A stretch of 34,300 nt of DNA, taken from NCBI GenBank assembly GCA_003223515.1, contig QHVI01000086.1:1-34300 (forward strand). Reading direction: 5' to 3'. Within the stretch, counting starts at the first letter, position 1; each line of letters starts with the position of its first letter. Under the pieces are notes generated by a model. That model was not told the DNA's origin and ran no database searches. It was given only the letters and a program-made list of their open reading frames with translations. Below are positions 21,849-30,070 of this stretch, one piece after another. The translations under genes and the position numbers were made by a program. The DNA comes from Candidatus Angelobacter sp. Gp1-AA117. Lineage in GTDB: Bacteria; Acidobacteriota; Terriglobia; Terriglobales; Acidobacteriaceae.

Positions 21849-23546
21849 TCATCGTTGCGGATTTGATTTTTCGCGTTGCGTCTCACCGCTTCCTGCAGCG
21901 GGCTGCGCCGGTGTGGTTCCGTTCTGGGCGGGCGGCTGAGCGGCGCGTTCTCCTTCGGCTGCCGGCTTGGCTGGCATGTCGGCAGCGGTAAAGCGCGGCA
22001 GCATGTCATCACGCATGGCCAATTCATATACGGCTGCAGCCACGACAATCGCGTCTTTCTTCACGTCGTCTTCGATGATCCGCTCGTAAGTATCGAGGTT
22101 GGTGTGCCAGGTATCGGTGAAATACTCGATGGGGTCCTGACCCAGTCCTACACCGGGGAGACCGGCTTGAGCAAACGAGCTTGAGTCGGTACCTGCCAAC
22201 CGGCGGCTCTTGCTGGAGATAGCGCCGGCAATGCCAAGATCGGAGAATGGCAGAAGAGCTTCGCGCAGAATGTCAGCGTCCTGAGGGGGGCCGAAGACAC
22301 TGGCGCCGCGGATGCGCCCGGTGCCGGAATCGACATTGAAATAGGCCACCAGCTTACTGAACTCCGGCTTGGGCTCTTCAAAGGTGCCGAAATGCTCCTT
22401 CACATAAGCCTGCGACCCGAGCAGCCCTTCTTCTTCCCCGCTCCACAGGGCTACGCGGATGGTACGGCGCGGCTGCACTCCCAACGACTTCAGAATACGC
22501 GCCGCTTCCATCATGATGGCGCAGCCGATGGCGTTGTCTGTGGCTCCGGTTGCGGAGTGCCAGGAATCGAGGTGACCACCGAGCATGACAACTTCATCTT
22601 TGCGGTCGGTACCGGGGATTTCTGCAACGGTGTTGTAAGAAGTTTTTCCCTCGGGGTAGGTCTTGTTCTTAATGCTGAACTCCAGCTTTACCGGGGTTCC
22701 ATCGGCAAGGATGCGCGCGATGCGGCCGTAATCTTCATTACGGAGCACAACCGTGGGCACTACCTTGGTGATGTCATAGGTGCGGTTCTGGAAGGCGCGT
22801 ATGCGGCCATTGCCCATGCGCGCATCGTTTACGCGCACCAGCGCATGGTTGGCCAGCAGGAACTCATCAATCTGCTGGTTGATCTGCTGCCCGGTGAGCG
22901 TGCCCGGAGGATCGTTCTGCTGGCGGCCGGCAGCATTGCGCTGCGGCCCGAATTGTCCGGCATTGGGATTCTTGGGATCGAAACGCTCGGTGGCGGCTTT
23001 GTCATCCATGCGGCGGGGCGGGATTTCCAGCGCCACCGGAACAGCCTCCGATTTGCCCACCAGCACCACCTTGCCTTTCACTTTGTCTTTGATCGAATTG
23101 AGATAAGCGGTGAGGTCTTCTTTTTTGGGCTTCTCCGGAGGAATCATCTGGAAGCACTCTGCCTTCACCGTGCCTTTGGTGCTGGGAGTCCATGCCAGCA
23201 CTCTGAAAGTGAGCTGGTCCAGGATCGGCTCCACGATATAGCCGCTGGCGCGCTCATTTCTCCAGCCGGGATGCCCAAAGTCCCACGGCTCAAGATGCGC
23301 GTTCTGAAAGCCCCATTCCGTCATCTGTTTGATGGCCCAGTCGGCGGCGGCCTTGTGGTTGGGCGAACCGGTAAGGCGCGGGCCATAAACATCAGTCAGA
23401 AAATGCATGGTGTGCATGATCTGGGAGTGATCATTCTCCTCTGTGCGAATCTTTTTATTGATCCCGGGATCAACGGCGGAGGGGGACTGAGCGGCTGCCA
23501 GTCCCATCAATGTCACAACAGCGAAGAGGCACTTGGATTTAAGCAT
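21849..23546 (-). CDS. Secreted M28 family zinc aminopeptidase with PA-type insert
   Basis: The protein is 565 residues with a signal peptide (about 1-19, KSKCLFAVVTLMGLAAAQ). GGGAGA-like bases precede the ATG by 9. Two-zinc ligands in the M28 pattern: H325 (GGHLDSW), D337 (GATDN), E371/E372 (SGEEEG), D406 (NVDSG) and H481 (WHTNLDT). Residues about 110-310 form a PA-like insert with a long P/Q/N-rich linker. The last 40 residues are an alanine/proline/glutamine-rich tail. It should trim amino acids from peptides outside the cytoplasm. It stands alone, with no operon partner, and looks intact. Confidence 0.92.
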   Translation of the reverse strand: MLKSKCLFAVVTLMGLAAAQSPSAVDPGINKKIRTEENDHSQIMHTMHFLTDVYGPRLTGSPNHKAAADWAIKQMTEWGFQNAHLEPWDFGHPGWRNERASGYIVEPILDQLTFRVLAWTPSTKGTVKAECFQMIPPEKPKKEDLTAYLNSIKDKVKGKVVLVGKSEAVPVALEIPPRRMDDKAATERFDPKNPNAGQFGPQRNAAGRQQNDPPGTLTGQQINQQIDEFLLANHALVRVNDARMGNGRIRAFQNRTYDITKVVPTVVLRNEDYGRIARILADGTPVKLEFSIKNKTYPEGKTSYNTVAEIPGTDRKDEVVMLGGHLDSWHSATGATDNAIGCAIMMEAARILKSLGVQPRRTIRVALWSGEEEGLLGSQAYVKEHFGTFEEPKPEFSKLVAYFNVDSGTGRIRGASVFGPPQDADILREALLPFSDLGIAGAISSKSRRLAGTDSSSFAQAGLPGVGLGQDPIEYFTDTWHTNLDTYERIIEDDVKKDAIVVAAAVYELAMRDDMLPRFTAADMPAKPAAEGERAAQPPAQNGTTPAQPAAGSGETQREKSNPQR

Positions 23547-23660
23547 CGAGAAATCTCCCGCGGATGAACTTTTGGATGGATAACAATACTGTGAGCTGCC
23601 GGGTCAAGGCAACCATCGTCTCCCAGTGCAGTCATCCTCGAATGCTTTAATGCTTTTTAA

Positions 23661-23696
23661 CCGCAAAGGCCGCTAAGGAAGCAAAGGAAACAAAAG
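23661..23696 (+). repeat. Nonamer array
   Basis: Units CCGCAAAGG, CCGCTAAGG, AAGCAAAGG and AAACAAAAG; similarity to the consensus decays along the array. It lies just downstream of the YVTN lipoprotein gene. Confidence 0.75.
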
Positions 23697-23717
23697 AATT
23701 TTGGTTTGCGCACTTGT

Positions 23718-25049
23718 TTATGGGAATGCCTTGACCATAAAAGGAATCTGCGGGGTGCCGCTGGGCGGACAGCTTGATGGATTGATGCAGGAGAGATTCT
23801 GCTCCGGGGCATGAACACGGGCTGGCTGTCCCTGGGCGTTGAGCAGTTCAGTATCACTGGCGGTGCGGATGATGGAAGCGGTCGCATCATGGGCATTGAC
23901 TACGTAGACCTTGCTGGCATCGCTGGATGCATCGACGGAAACCGCTCCGGAGCCGACCGTAATGGTTTTCGTCTGGTGTAGTGCCTGGCTGTCGATAACA
24001 GCGACCGTATTCCCCAGGCAGTTGCCGGGATTCGTAATTGTGGCCACAAAATTCAGTTGATTCGTTCCTGCAGGGCAGTTCCCCAGCGCAGCATAGACAC
24101 GCGATCCATCAGAAAGAACCGCGACGGAAGTGGGCGTGCCGGAAACAGCAATAGGACTGGGCAGTGCAGCGGGAGGGCTCACATCACTTCTGATTACGCC
24201 GATGGTGTTGTTTCCCGTGTTGGAAACGTAAAGGCGCTTAAAGCGGCTGTCATATACGGCATAGTTGGGCGAGGAAAACCCGGTGATCGTGGCTGACACT
24301 GTATCTGTTGCGGTATCGATTACGGTGACGGAGTTCCCACCCTGATTGATCACGAACACCTGTGTCCCATCATCGCTCATCACTGCCCAGATAGGCTGGC
24401 TGCCGACAGCGATCGGCGATCCTATGACACTGTTATCGACCGTAGAAATCACGCTCACATTATTGCTGCCGTGATTTACCACATACACCTTGCCATTGTT
24501 GGCATTGCCTGCCACCGCGACGGGCTCGGTGCCTACTGGGATATTGCCGGACGCCACCAGATTATTCGTGATGATGAGAGTGACGGCATTGATCGCTGAC
24601 TCGGCAATGTAGATGTTTCCATTCGTTCCGCCAAAACCGCCAGCTACAGGCTTAATATCCGAGGGTGTCGGCGAAGTGGTGGGCAGCGTTACCGTGGTGA
24701 GCGCCGGAGATGAAGGCAGCAGGGCGAGATAGAGGCTGACAGTGTTGGCGGTTCCGTTGAAACTGTTGACCACAAAGGCCCGCGCGGCATCTTTGCCCAG
24801 AAACACAGGATTTGAACCCACTGTTACCACACCAACGTTAGTGTCACCGGAGACATTGATGTGCGTAGTACTGCCATTGCCCGCTGGATTGGTGGCCAGC
24901 ACCAGGGCCTGCTGTAAGCTGCTCGGATCGCCCGTGGGCGTGGGTTCAACGTTGATCGTGGGACGAAAGGTATCGCCACAGCCAAGCACCAGTACAGCGC
25001 AAAACGCAATCATCAGGACTGCCGTCACAGTCCGGTAACTCGAAATCAT
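23718..25049 (-). CDS. YVTN-type beta-propeller lipoprotein
   Basis: The protein is 443 residues. A GGTGGAG site precedes the ATG. The signal peptide ends in lipobox LVLGC (C24), so it should be lipid-anchored outside the inner membrane. The body has repeated blades with YVTN-like strings (VYVVNHGSNNVSVIST, VFVINQGGNSVTVIDT, LYVSNTGNNTIGVI, VYVVNAHDATASII). Such propellers act in binding or surface assembly; no active site is visible. It ends with an unconserved tail containing two cysteines about 6 residues apart (LSCINPSSC). It has no operon partner on its strand. Function beyond 'propeller' is unknown. Confidence 0.85.
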   Translation of the reverse strand: MISSYRTVTAVLMIAFCAVLVLGCGDTFRPTINVEPTPTGDPSSLQQALVLATNPAGNGSTTHINVSGDTNVGVVTVGSNPVFLGKDAARAFVVNSFNGTANTVSLYLALLPSSPALTTVTLPTTSPTPSDIKPVAGGFGGTNGNIYIAESAINAVTLIITNNLVASGNIPVGTEPVAVAGNANNGKVYVVNHGSNNVSVISTVDNSVIGSPIAVGSQPIWAVMSDDGTQVFVINQGGNSVTVIDTATDTVSATITGFSSPNYAVYDSRFKRLYVSNTGNNTIGVIRSDVSPPAALPSPIAVSGTPTSVAVLSDGSRVYAALGNCPAGTNQLNFVATITNPGNCLGNTVAVIDSQALHQTKTITVGSGAVSVDASSDASKVYVVNAHDATASIIRTASDTELLNAQGQPARVHAPEQNLSCINPSSCPPSGTPQIPFMVKAFP

Positions 25050-25123
25050 TCAATCTCCACCGGGGTTTACCGGGCAGGGTCTGTAAGTTGTTCGCGAAAA
25101 ACTATTGTAGCATCCAGCGATGA

Positions 25124-25152
25124 GCACTTAGCCCTTAAGCCATTAGCACTTA
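25124..25152 (+). repeat. Heptamer array (GCACTTA-like)
   Basis: Units GCACTTA, GCCCTTA, an 8-base AGCCATTA and GCACTTA. Its TAAGCCATTAGC recurs exactly at 28832-28843. Confidence 0.7.
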
Positions 25153-25283
25153 GCCCGCTCTCACGTGAGTGAGAGATACGTTCCCTTACCCATGGAACGA
25201 CGGTCGAGGGCAATCTTGCAGGAATTTATCTTCAATAATTTCAGCCAATAACCAGGGCTAAGAGCGAATGGCCCAAGGGCTGT

Positions 25284-26156
25284 CTACGCCGCCTTCTTTG
25301 CCGGGCGTTTCTTCCCCCTGGCGGCAGGCTTAACTTCCACCTCTGATTCCTCCTGCAGCCGCTCAACCCGCTGCGGGCCCTTCTTCTTTCCTTCCATCTG
25401 AGCCAGGCTCTGCTTGAGGGCGGCCATCAAATCCACAGGAACAGCGGCTCTGCGGGGCTTCTCGACCGGAGTGATCTCCTTGCCTTCCATGTGGGCCTTG
25501 ATGAGCTTCTTTACGTTTTCTTCAAAGGTGTCATAGTACTTGGTGGGATTCCACTTGGCCGCCAGCGCCTCAATCAACTGGTGGGCGACCTTGACCTCGG
25601 CTTCCTTCAAGTGCGCGTGATCTTCGCCAAAGTTCGGAAGCGCGCGGATTTCATCCTGGTAATACATGGTGTGCAGCATCAACCCGCCGTGGTGAGGACG
25701 CAGGAATACCGTGTACTCACGGTTATGCATAGCCAGCTTGGCAATGGCAACGTAGCCGGTCTGTTCCAGCGCCCGGGTCAGCAGTGCATACGGCTTTTTC
25801 CCGGCCTCCTCGGGCGTGAGGTAATACGAGGATTCGAAGTAAATCGGATCGATCTCTTCCTGCTTTACGAACTCCAGGATCTCCATGGCTTTGGCGGTCT
25901 TCGGCTCGATCTTCTTGAGCTCTTCCGGTTCGATGATCACGTACTCACCCTTGCGGTACTCGTAACCCTTCACCACCTCGCTGCGGTCAATTACCTTTTC
26001 GTCGGCCGGGCAGTAAAGCTGCTGTTTCACGCGGGTATGATCATCACGGTGCAGCATGTGAAAGGAGACACGGCTACTGCGCGCGCCGGAAAACAGGCGC
26101 ACCGGCATGGAAATCAGGCCAAAAGTGAGATAACCAGTCCAAACGGAAGCTGCCAT
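25284..26156 (-). CDS. ku: Bacterial Ku protein (non-homologous end joining)
   Basis: The protein is 290 residues, typical for bacterial Ku, a homodimeric ring that binds DNA ends and recruits LigD. It begins SVWTGYLTFGLISMPVRLFS and carries HRDDHTRVKQQLYCP, KGYEYRKGEYVIIEPEEL, FESSYYLTPE and LPNFGEDHAHL, all diagnostic. The C-terminal 40 residues are lysine-rich (PAARGKKRPAKKAA), as in many Ku proteins that bind DNA through a basic tail. A strong site, GAGGTGAT, precedes the ATG. No ligD is within the window. It is divergent from the DUF92 gene. Confidence 0.95.
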   Translation of the reverse strand: MAASVWTGYLTFGLISMPVRLFSGARSSRVSFHMLHRDDHTRVKQQLYCPADEKVIDRSEVVKGYEYRKGEYVIIEPEELKKIEPKTAKAMEILEFVKQEEIDPIYFESSYYLTPEEAGKKPYALLTRALEQTGYVAIAKLAMHNREYTVFLRPHHGGLMLHTMYYQDEIRALPNFGEDHAHLKEAEVKVAHQLIEALAAKWNPTKYYDTFEENVKKLIKAHMEGKEITPVEKPRRAAVPVDLMAALKQSLAQMEGKKKGPQRVERLQEESEVEVKPAARGKKRPAKKAA

Positions 26157-26316
26157 GGATCACCTCTGATATTAGGGGAACTCTTTTTGTTAGGATGCGC
26201 TACACAGGCCTTTTTGCCGCCAGAGGGGTGAGCGGCTACTCAGGAGAAAGAACTTCATAGCAAGCAACCCAAAACTCGCGCAGGGTGCCCGCTGGCCCAC
26301 AGCAGACCTGCTGGCA

Positions 26317-27078
26317 TTGGCGGCAGCCGGTGTGTTGCTGCTGGTCTTCTTTCTCCGGCATGGAGCGGGTAATCACTTTTATGCTGCGCTGGGGATTACC
26401 ATCGCCTTCGCTGCAGTCGGCAGAGTAGCGCGCGGGGTTGATACCTCAGGCGCTCTGGCTGGCGGGGTGATCGCCCTGATTCTGGCAACCGAAAACGTGA
26501 AGCTGTTCTGGGTATTGCTGGCGGTGTTCCTGATCACCCTGGCAGCTACGAAGGTGGGAGGCAACCGTAAGAAGCAACTTCTGGTTGCCGAAGCTGACCA
26601 TGGACGCTCCGCTGCGCAGGTCATGTCTAACCTCTACATTGGCACACTGATGCTGGCGCGTCCGTTGCAGATGACTACAGAAATTGCCGTGTTGCTGCTG
26701 CTGGCAGCGCTGGCTGAAGTAGCGGCTGATACCAGTTCCAGCGAGATTGGAACCGCTTATCCGGGAAAAACGGTACTGATTACGACCTGGAAAAGCGTGC
26801 CTGCCGGAGAAAATGGCGGCATCAGTGCAGCCGGGACTCTGGCCGGAATTGTAGCGGCAGCGCTGGTAGCGGGGTGTGCGTCGGCTTTGGGAGTAGTGTC
26901 ATTTTCCATTGCGGCTGTAGTTGTATTGGCGGGAACTCTGGGCATGCTGATAGACAGTGTTCTGGGCGCAGCCCTGGAGCGCAAAGGCCGCTTGGGCAAT
27001 AACAGCGTGAACCTGCTGGGAACAGTGGCAGCGGCGGGAATTGCGTACGCAATTCAGTACGTAGTACTTAGCAATTAG
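26317..27078 (+). CDS. DUF92 family integral membrane protein
   Basis: About 253 residues with six or so membrane helices. Family strings are RGVDTSGALAGGVIALIL, TKVGGNRKK, AEVAADTSSSEIGTAYPGKT and GMLIDSVLGAALERKG. Members include TMEM19 and plant VTE6, which phosphorylates phytyl phosphate; a bacterial prenyl-phosphate kinase role is possible but not shown. The start is unclear: TTG 26317 has no ribosome site, while the frame is open back to 26094 and a strong AGGAG (26242-26246) sits 10 bases before an ATA-GCA-AGC at 26257. The true product may carry about 20 more residues. The last codons and the stop come from a heptamer array. Confidence 0.8.
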   Translation: MAAAGVLLLVFFLRHGAGNHFYAALGITIAFAAVGRVARGVDTSGALAGGVIALILATENVKLFWVLLAVFLITLAATKVGGNRKKQLLVAEADHGRSAAQVMSNLYIGTLMLARPLQMTTEIAVLLLLAALAEVAADTSSSEIGTAYPGKTVLITTWKSVPAGENGGISAAGTLAGIVAAALVAGCASALGVVSFSIAAVVVLAGTLGMLIDSVLGAALERKGRLGNNSVNLLGTVAAAGIAYAIQYVVLSN

Positions 27079-27088
27079 TACTTAGCAA
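27061..27088 (+). repeat. Heptamer array containing the DUF92 stop codon
   Basis: Units GTAGTAC, TTAGCAA, TTAGTAC and TTAGCAA. The final residues VVLSN and TAG stop of the DUF92 gene are read from this array. Confidence 0.85.
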
Positions 27089-27122
27089 AACCCCACCGCT
27101 GCTCCATGCCTGCGTGTTGGAA

Positions 27123-27150
27123 ATGACCAATAACAAATCACCAATTGAAA
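27123..27150 (+). repeat. Heptamer array (ATNACCA-like)
   Basis: Units ATGACCA, ATAACAA, ATCACCA and ATTGAAA. It ends 2 bases before the stop of the minus-strand lipoprotein gene. Confidence 0.75.
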
Positions 27151-27152
27151 AT

Positions 27153-28598
27153 CTACTGGTGTTCCATCCCACCTACCGCCAGCAACCCTGAATCGGCTTC
27201 GATGAACAGGACTCGTGAGCCGCTCACGCCGTAGATAATCAGGTTCTGGGTCCCGAAGCTGCTGCGCAATTGCGCTGTGCCTTGACCGTTGCCGGCCAGC
27301 GTGTAGGTACCGTTCAGAATGAATCCCAAAGAAAGCGTGCCGGCATTGTTCACGTCGAGGGCGCCGTTGAGCGTGCCGCTGCCGTTGGCGGTGAACTGCG
27401 CCAGAGAGTCCACTTCGCCGCTGCCGCTTACGCCGCTCAGTTGCGCTCCATACGTGCCCTGGATCGTACTTGTAGAAAATGTACCGGTCTGGGCGAAGGC
27501 TGCTCCGCTGCTCAACACGCCGACATCCACCTGAATCATCTGCACTCCTGCAACCGTGGGATAAATCACAAAGTTCGAGTTACCGGCGGAACTGCTCAGG
27601 GTGAGTGTGCCACGGCCATCACTGCCAATGGCGTAGGTCCCGGTCACGGCCAGGTTCTGGGTGACTGTTCCGTTGTTATTGAAATCCTCACCACCTGAGG
27701 TGATCGTGCCCGTGCCGCTGGCAGAGAGCAGTCCACCGGCTGCAAACAGAAGCGTGCCGCTCTCGCCACCGAGCGTGAAAGCCAGCGGGCCGGAAACGGA
27801 TGCGTTAGAGAAAGGCCCCTGCTGGCGCACAGCATCGCCGGAGAGCACCGGCAGACTATCAGTCTCCACCAGCTTGAGGCGGTTGGAATCCACCACGTAA
27901 AACGCGAAATTCAAAGTGCCGAGTGTGGTGTTGAGTGTCATGATGCCGCGTCCGCTGGCGCCTACGTTGTAAGTACCGGTCACAGGCAGATTGGTGGAAG
28001 GAGTGCCGTTGTCGTTGTTATCCTGAACTCCGCTCACGATGCTGCCGCTGCCGTTGGTATCGATGGCCCCGCCACTCACAAAGGTGTTCTGGCTGGCATC
28101 GATACCGGCCAGATTGAAAGCGAATGTCCCGGCAAGGGCCGCGTTGGACAACGCCGACGAACTCTGAGCATCGATGCTGCCATTGGCAGTGGCATTGGTA
28201 TCAAACCGGATGACCAGGGCACGCTGCGGCGAGATCACAACGAAATCAATATTGAAATTCTGCAGCGAAGAAATGAAGGTAGCGGTGCCCTGTCCATTGC
28301 CGCGCACGGTATAGGTGCCGGCAAATGGGACGTTGGTGAAGATACCGCCGCCACTGTTGATATCGAGGACGCCGGAGGTCAGGTTGCCATTGCCATTTGC
28401 CTGGAATTGGCCGGCCATGGCGAAGAAGCCAAAGCTGTTCGTGCCGGAAAAAGCGAATACGTAGCTGCCATTCACGCTGGCGACGCTGAAGGGACCGCTA
28501 CCACCAGACGAGCCCCCCTGCACCGACCCGCCACAACCCACCAGCACAGCCATGGCAGCAATGAATGAGATTACCGTGAAGCGATAGTAGGAAGACAC
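27153..28598 (-). CDS. Four-repeat glycine/asparagine-rich surface lipoprotein
   Basis: The protein is 481 residues from GTG 28598, which has GGAGGG just upstream; the frame opens earlier at 28655 without a site. The signal peptide ends in lipobox VLVGC (C22). The body is about four copies of a roughly 110-residue unit: (S/A)VNGSYVFAFSG, Q(F)xANGxG-SGVxD-N--G, (V)TGTYxVxxxGRGTxTL, then xFxxYVV-----L--D. Composition is rich in G, S, N and T. I know such multi-unit proteins from acidobacterial genomes as hypothetical. No enzymatic motif is seen; a cell-surface or adhesive role is a guess. The repeats are beta-rich. Confidence 0.75.
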   Translation of the reverse strand: MSSYYRFTVISFIAAMAVLVGCGGSVQGGSSGGSGPFSVASVNGSYVFAFSGTNSFGFFAMAGQFQANGNGNLTSGVLDINSGGGIFTNVPFAGTYTVRGNGQGTATFISSLQNFNIDFVVISPQRALVIRFDTNATANGSIDAQSSSALSNAALAGTFAFNLAGIDASQNTFVSGGAIDTNGSGSIVSGVQDNNDNGTPSTNLPVTGTYNVGASGRGIMTLNTTLGTLNFAFYVVDSNRLKLVETDSLPVLSGDAVRQQGPFSNASVSGPLAFTLGGESGTLLFAAGGLLSASGTGTITSGGEDFNNNGTVTQNLAVTGTYAIGSDGRGTLTLSSSAGNSNFVIYPTVAGVQMIQVDVGVLSSGAAFAQTGTFSTSTIQGTYGAQLSGVSGSGEVDSLAQFTANGSGTLNGALDVNNAGTLSLGFILNGTYTLAGNGQGTAQLRSSFGTQNLIIYGVSGSRVLFIEADSGLLAVGGMEHQ

Positions 28599-28734
28599 AG
28601 TTCCCTCCGGAATATGAGATTTGGACTGCCCAGAACGCGGAAGAGGGGATAGCACACATTTAGAACACCGGAAGGCCAGAGTTGTTGCACGATGAAAGGA
28701 GGACTTAGGAAAAATAGAGGAATCTTTACAAACA

Positions 28735-28769
28735 GGCTTTTGGCTTTTGGCTCTTGGCTGCTAGCTCCG
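28735..28769 (+). repeat. Heptamer array (GGCTTTT-like)
   Basis: Units GGCTTTT twice, GGCTCTT, GGCTGCT and AGCTCCG, in the gap between two minus-strand genes. Confidence 0.8.
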
Positions 28770-28783
28770 TCTCCGGGTATCAA

Positions 28784-28797
28784 CAGCCTACAGGCTG
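28784..28797. repeat. Short hairpin CAGCCT/AGGCTG
   Basis: A perfect 6-bp stem with a 2-base spacer lies between two heptamer arrays. No T-tract follows. Confidence 0.4.
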
Positions 28798-28824
28798 CCA
28801 GCCAGATGAGAGCGAATGAACGGT

Positions 28825-28845
28825 CAAAAGCTAAGCCATTAGCTC
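28825..28845 (+). repeat. Heptamer array at the stop of the YdcF-like gene
   Basis: Units CAAAAGC, TAAGCCA and TTAGCTC. The minus-strand stop codon (28839-28841) and the last residues are inside it. It shares TAAGCCATTAGC with the array at 25124. Confidence 0.6.
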
Positions 28846-29432
28846 AAATGCAACACCCACAGCATATAACTGGCAATCTCATGAAAGACCGCTTCATTCT
28901 TTTTCCCGAAGGCGGCGGGCTTCGAATTTGGGCGCGGCGCCCCGTAGGCAGTCATACCTTCGCGGGCCAGCATCTGCTTGATCCGAAAGATATGGTAGGC
29001 ATCGCTCACGGCCAGGCAGGTTTTCATGTGGTTTGTGCGCATGATGGTGCTGATGCGGCGCGCTGATTCGGCTGTATCCGGGCTTTGGGTTTCGGCAATC
29101 AGGTGATCGTCGGGAATTCCCTGCGACTTGAGGTATTCCCTTCCCACGCCACCCTCGGTGAAATGAGGATCGGCGCCTGCGCCACCAGTGGTAATCACGA
29201 TCGGCGCAAGTCCTTTTCGATAGAGATCAGCCGCGTGATCCAGGCGGGCTCTGTATACCGGAGAGGGCTTGCCCACGTATTCGGCTGCACCGAAGACCAC
29301 AATGGCATCGGCGGGCCGGGACTCGTCCTGGGAAGACTGGTGAACGATGCTCCTATAAAGGTAAGCCACATAGCCGACCACTACCAGAAGCAACAGCAAC
29401 AAGAGCCGTCTTTTCCAGGATGGACGCGGCAT
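28839..29432 (-). CDS. YdcF/SanA-like (DUF218) membrane-anchored protein
   Basis: The protein is 197 residues. An N-terminal RRLLLLLLLVVVGYVAYLY helix (9-27) anchors it in the inner membrane. The DUF218 core is visible: ADAIVVFGAAEY, RLDHAADLYRKG, ITTGG, E-G-GREYLKSQGIP, ETQSPDTAESA and VSDAYHIFRIKQM. Members such as SanA and ElyC affect envelope barrier function and undecaprenyl-phosphate use, but the chemistry is unclear. The ATG overlaps the stop of the upstream Sua5-like gene (TGATG), so the two are co-translated. The C-terminus runs into a heptamer array. Confidence 0.85.
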   Translation of the reverse strand: MPRPSWKRRLLLLLLLVVVGYVAYLYRSIVHQSSQDESRPADAIVVFGAAEYVGKPSPVYRARLDHAADLYRKGLAPIVITTGGAGADPHFTEGGVGREYLKSQGIPDDHLIAETQSPDTAESARRISTIMRTNHMKTCLAVSDAYHIFRIKQMLAREGMTAYGAPRPNSKPAAFGKKNEAVFHEIASYMLWVLHLS

Positions 29433-30070
29433 CAATGCAGAAATTCAGCCAACTCGGTTTCAGGAATCGCGCCGTGGCGCAGTATGTTTGGGTTCTCGGG
29501 ATTACTCATGTCGATGATGGTAGAGGCCACATCACGCGGGCTGGTGCCGCCATCCACAATCAATCCAATGCGGTTGCCAAGCTGCAGGCGAACGCCATCA
29601 GCCGTGGTGCACTCACTGGCTCCGCTGATATTGGCCGAGGTGGCCGTGATCGGCACACCGGCGGCGCGAATGATCTCCACCGGAATTTTGGCGGCAGGAA
29701 CACGCAGCGCCACGTTGCCGGTATTGGCGGTGACCTTGAGCGGCAGCCGTGATGAAGCTTTTACAATGATGGTGAGCGGTCCCGGCCAGTACTTACGGGT
29801 AATTTCGTAAAACACATCCGGCAGCGGACGCGCCAGGTACTCTGCCTGTTCCACACTCTCAATGAGCAGAGAAAGTGGTTTATGGCGGCTGCGGGTCTTC
29901 ACTTCATAGACCAGATCAACGGCACGCAGGTTCAGGGGATCGGCAGCCAGGCCATAGAACGTATCTGTAGGCATGCCAACCACCTGGCCAGCCTTGATCC
30001 GGTCAGCAACATAAGAGACCAGACGCATATCCGGCGCGTCCGGGTTGATTTTGATAATTTCCGCAGCCAA
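29432..30070 (-). CDS. L-threonylcarbamoyladenylate synthase (Sua5/YrdC/YciO family)
   Basis: The protein is 212 residues from TTG 30070, which has GGGAG 5 bases ahead (a TTG at 30082 is also in frame). The YrdC-domain signatures PTDTFYGLAADP, KTRSRHKPLSLL, RKYWPGPLTIIV, VALRVPA and TSANISG are all present. The enzyme makes threonylcarbamoyl-AMP from threonine, bicarbonate and ATP for the t6A37 modification of ANN-decoding tRNAs. The extra C-terminal Sua5 domain is missing, as in TsaC. It is coupled with the YdcF-like gene downstream. The family call is firm, but paralogues such as YciO share the fold, so I give no symbol. Confidence 0.9.
   Translation of the reverse strand: MAAEIIKINPDAPDMRLVSYVADRIKAGQVVGMPTDTFYGLAADPLNLRAVDLVYEVKTRSRHKPLSLLIESVEQAEYLARPLPDVFYEITRKYWPGPLTIIVKASSRLPLKVTANTGNVALRVPAAKIPVEIIRAAGVPITATSANISGASECTTADGVRLQLGNRIGLIVDGGTSPRDVASTIIDMSNPENPNILRHGAIPETELAEFLH

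Noticed and set aside
22392-23567. 391-codon plus-strand open frame opposite the M28 peptidase
   Set aside because: The peptidase strand has a signal peptide and all zinc ligands; the opposite translation has none of a protein family's features.
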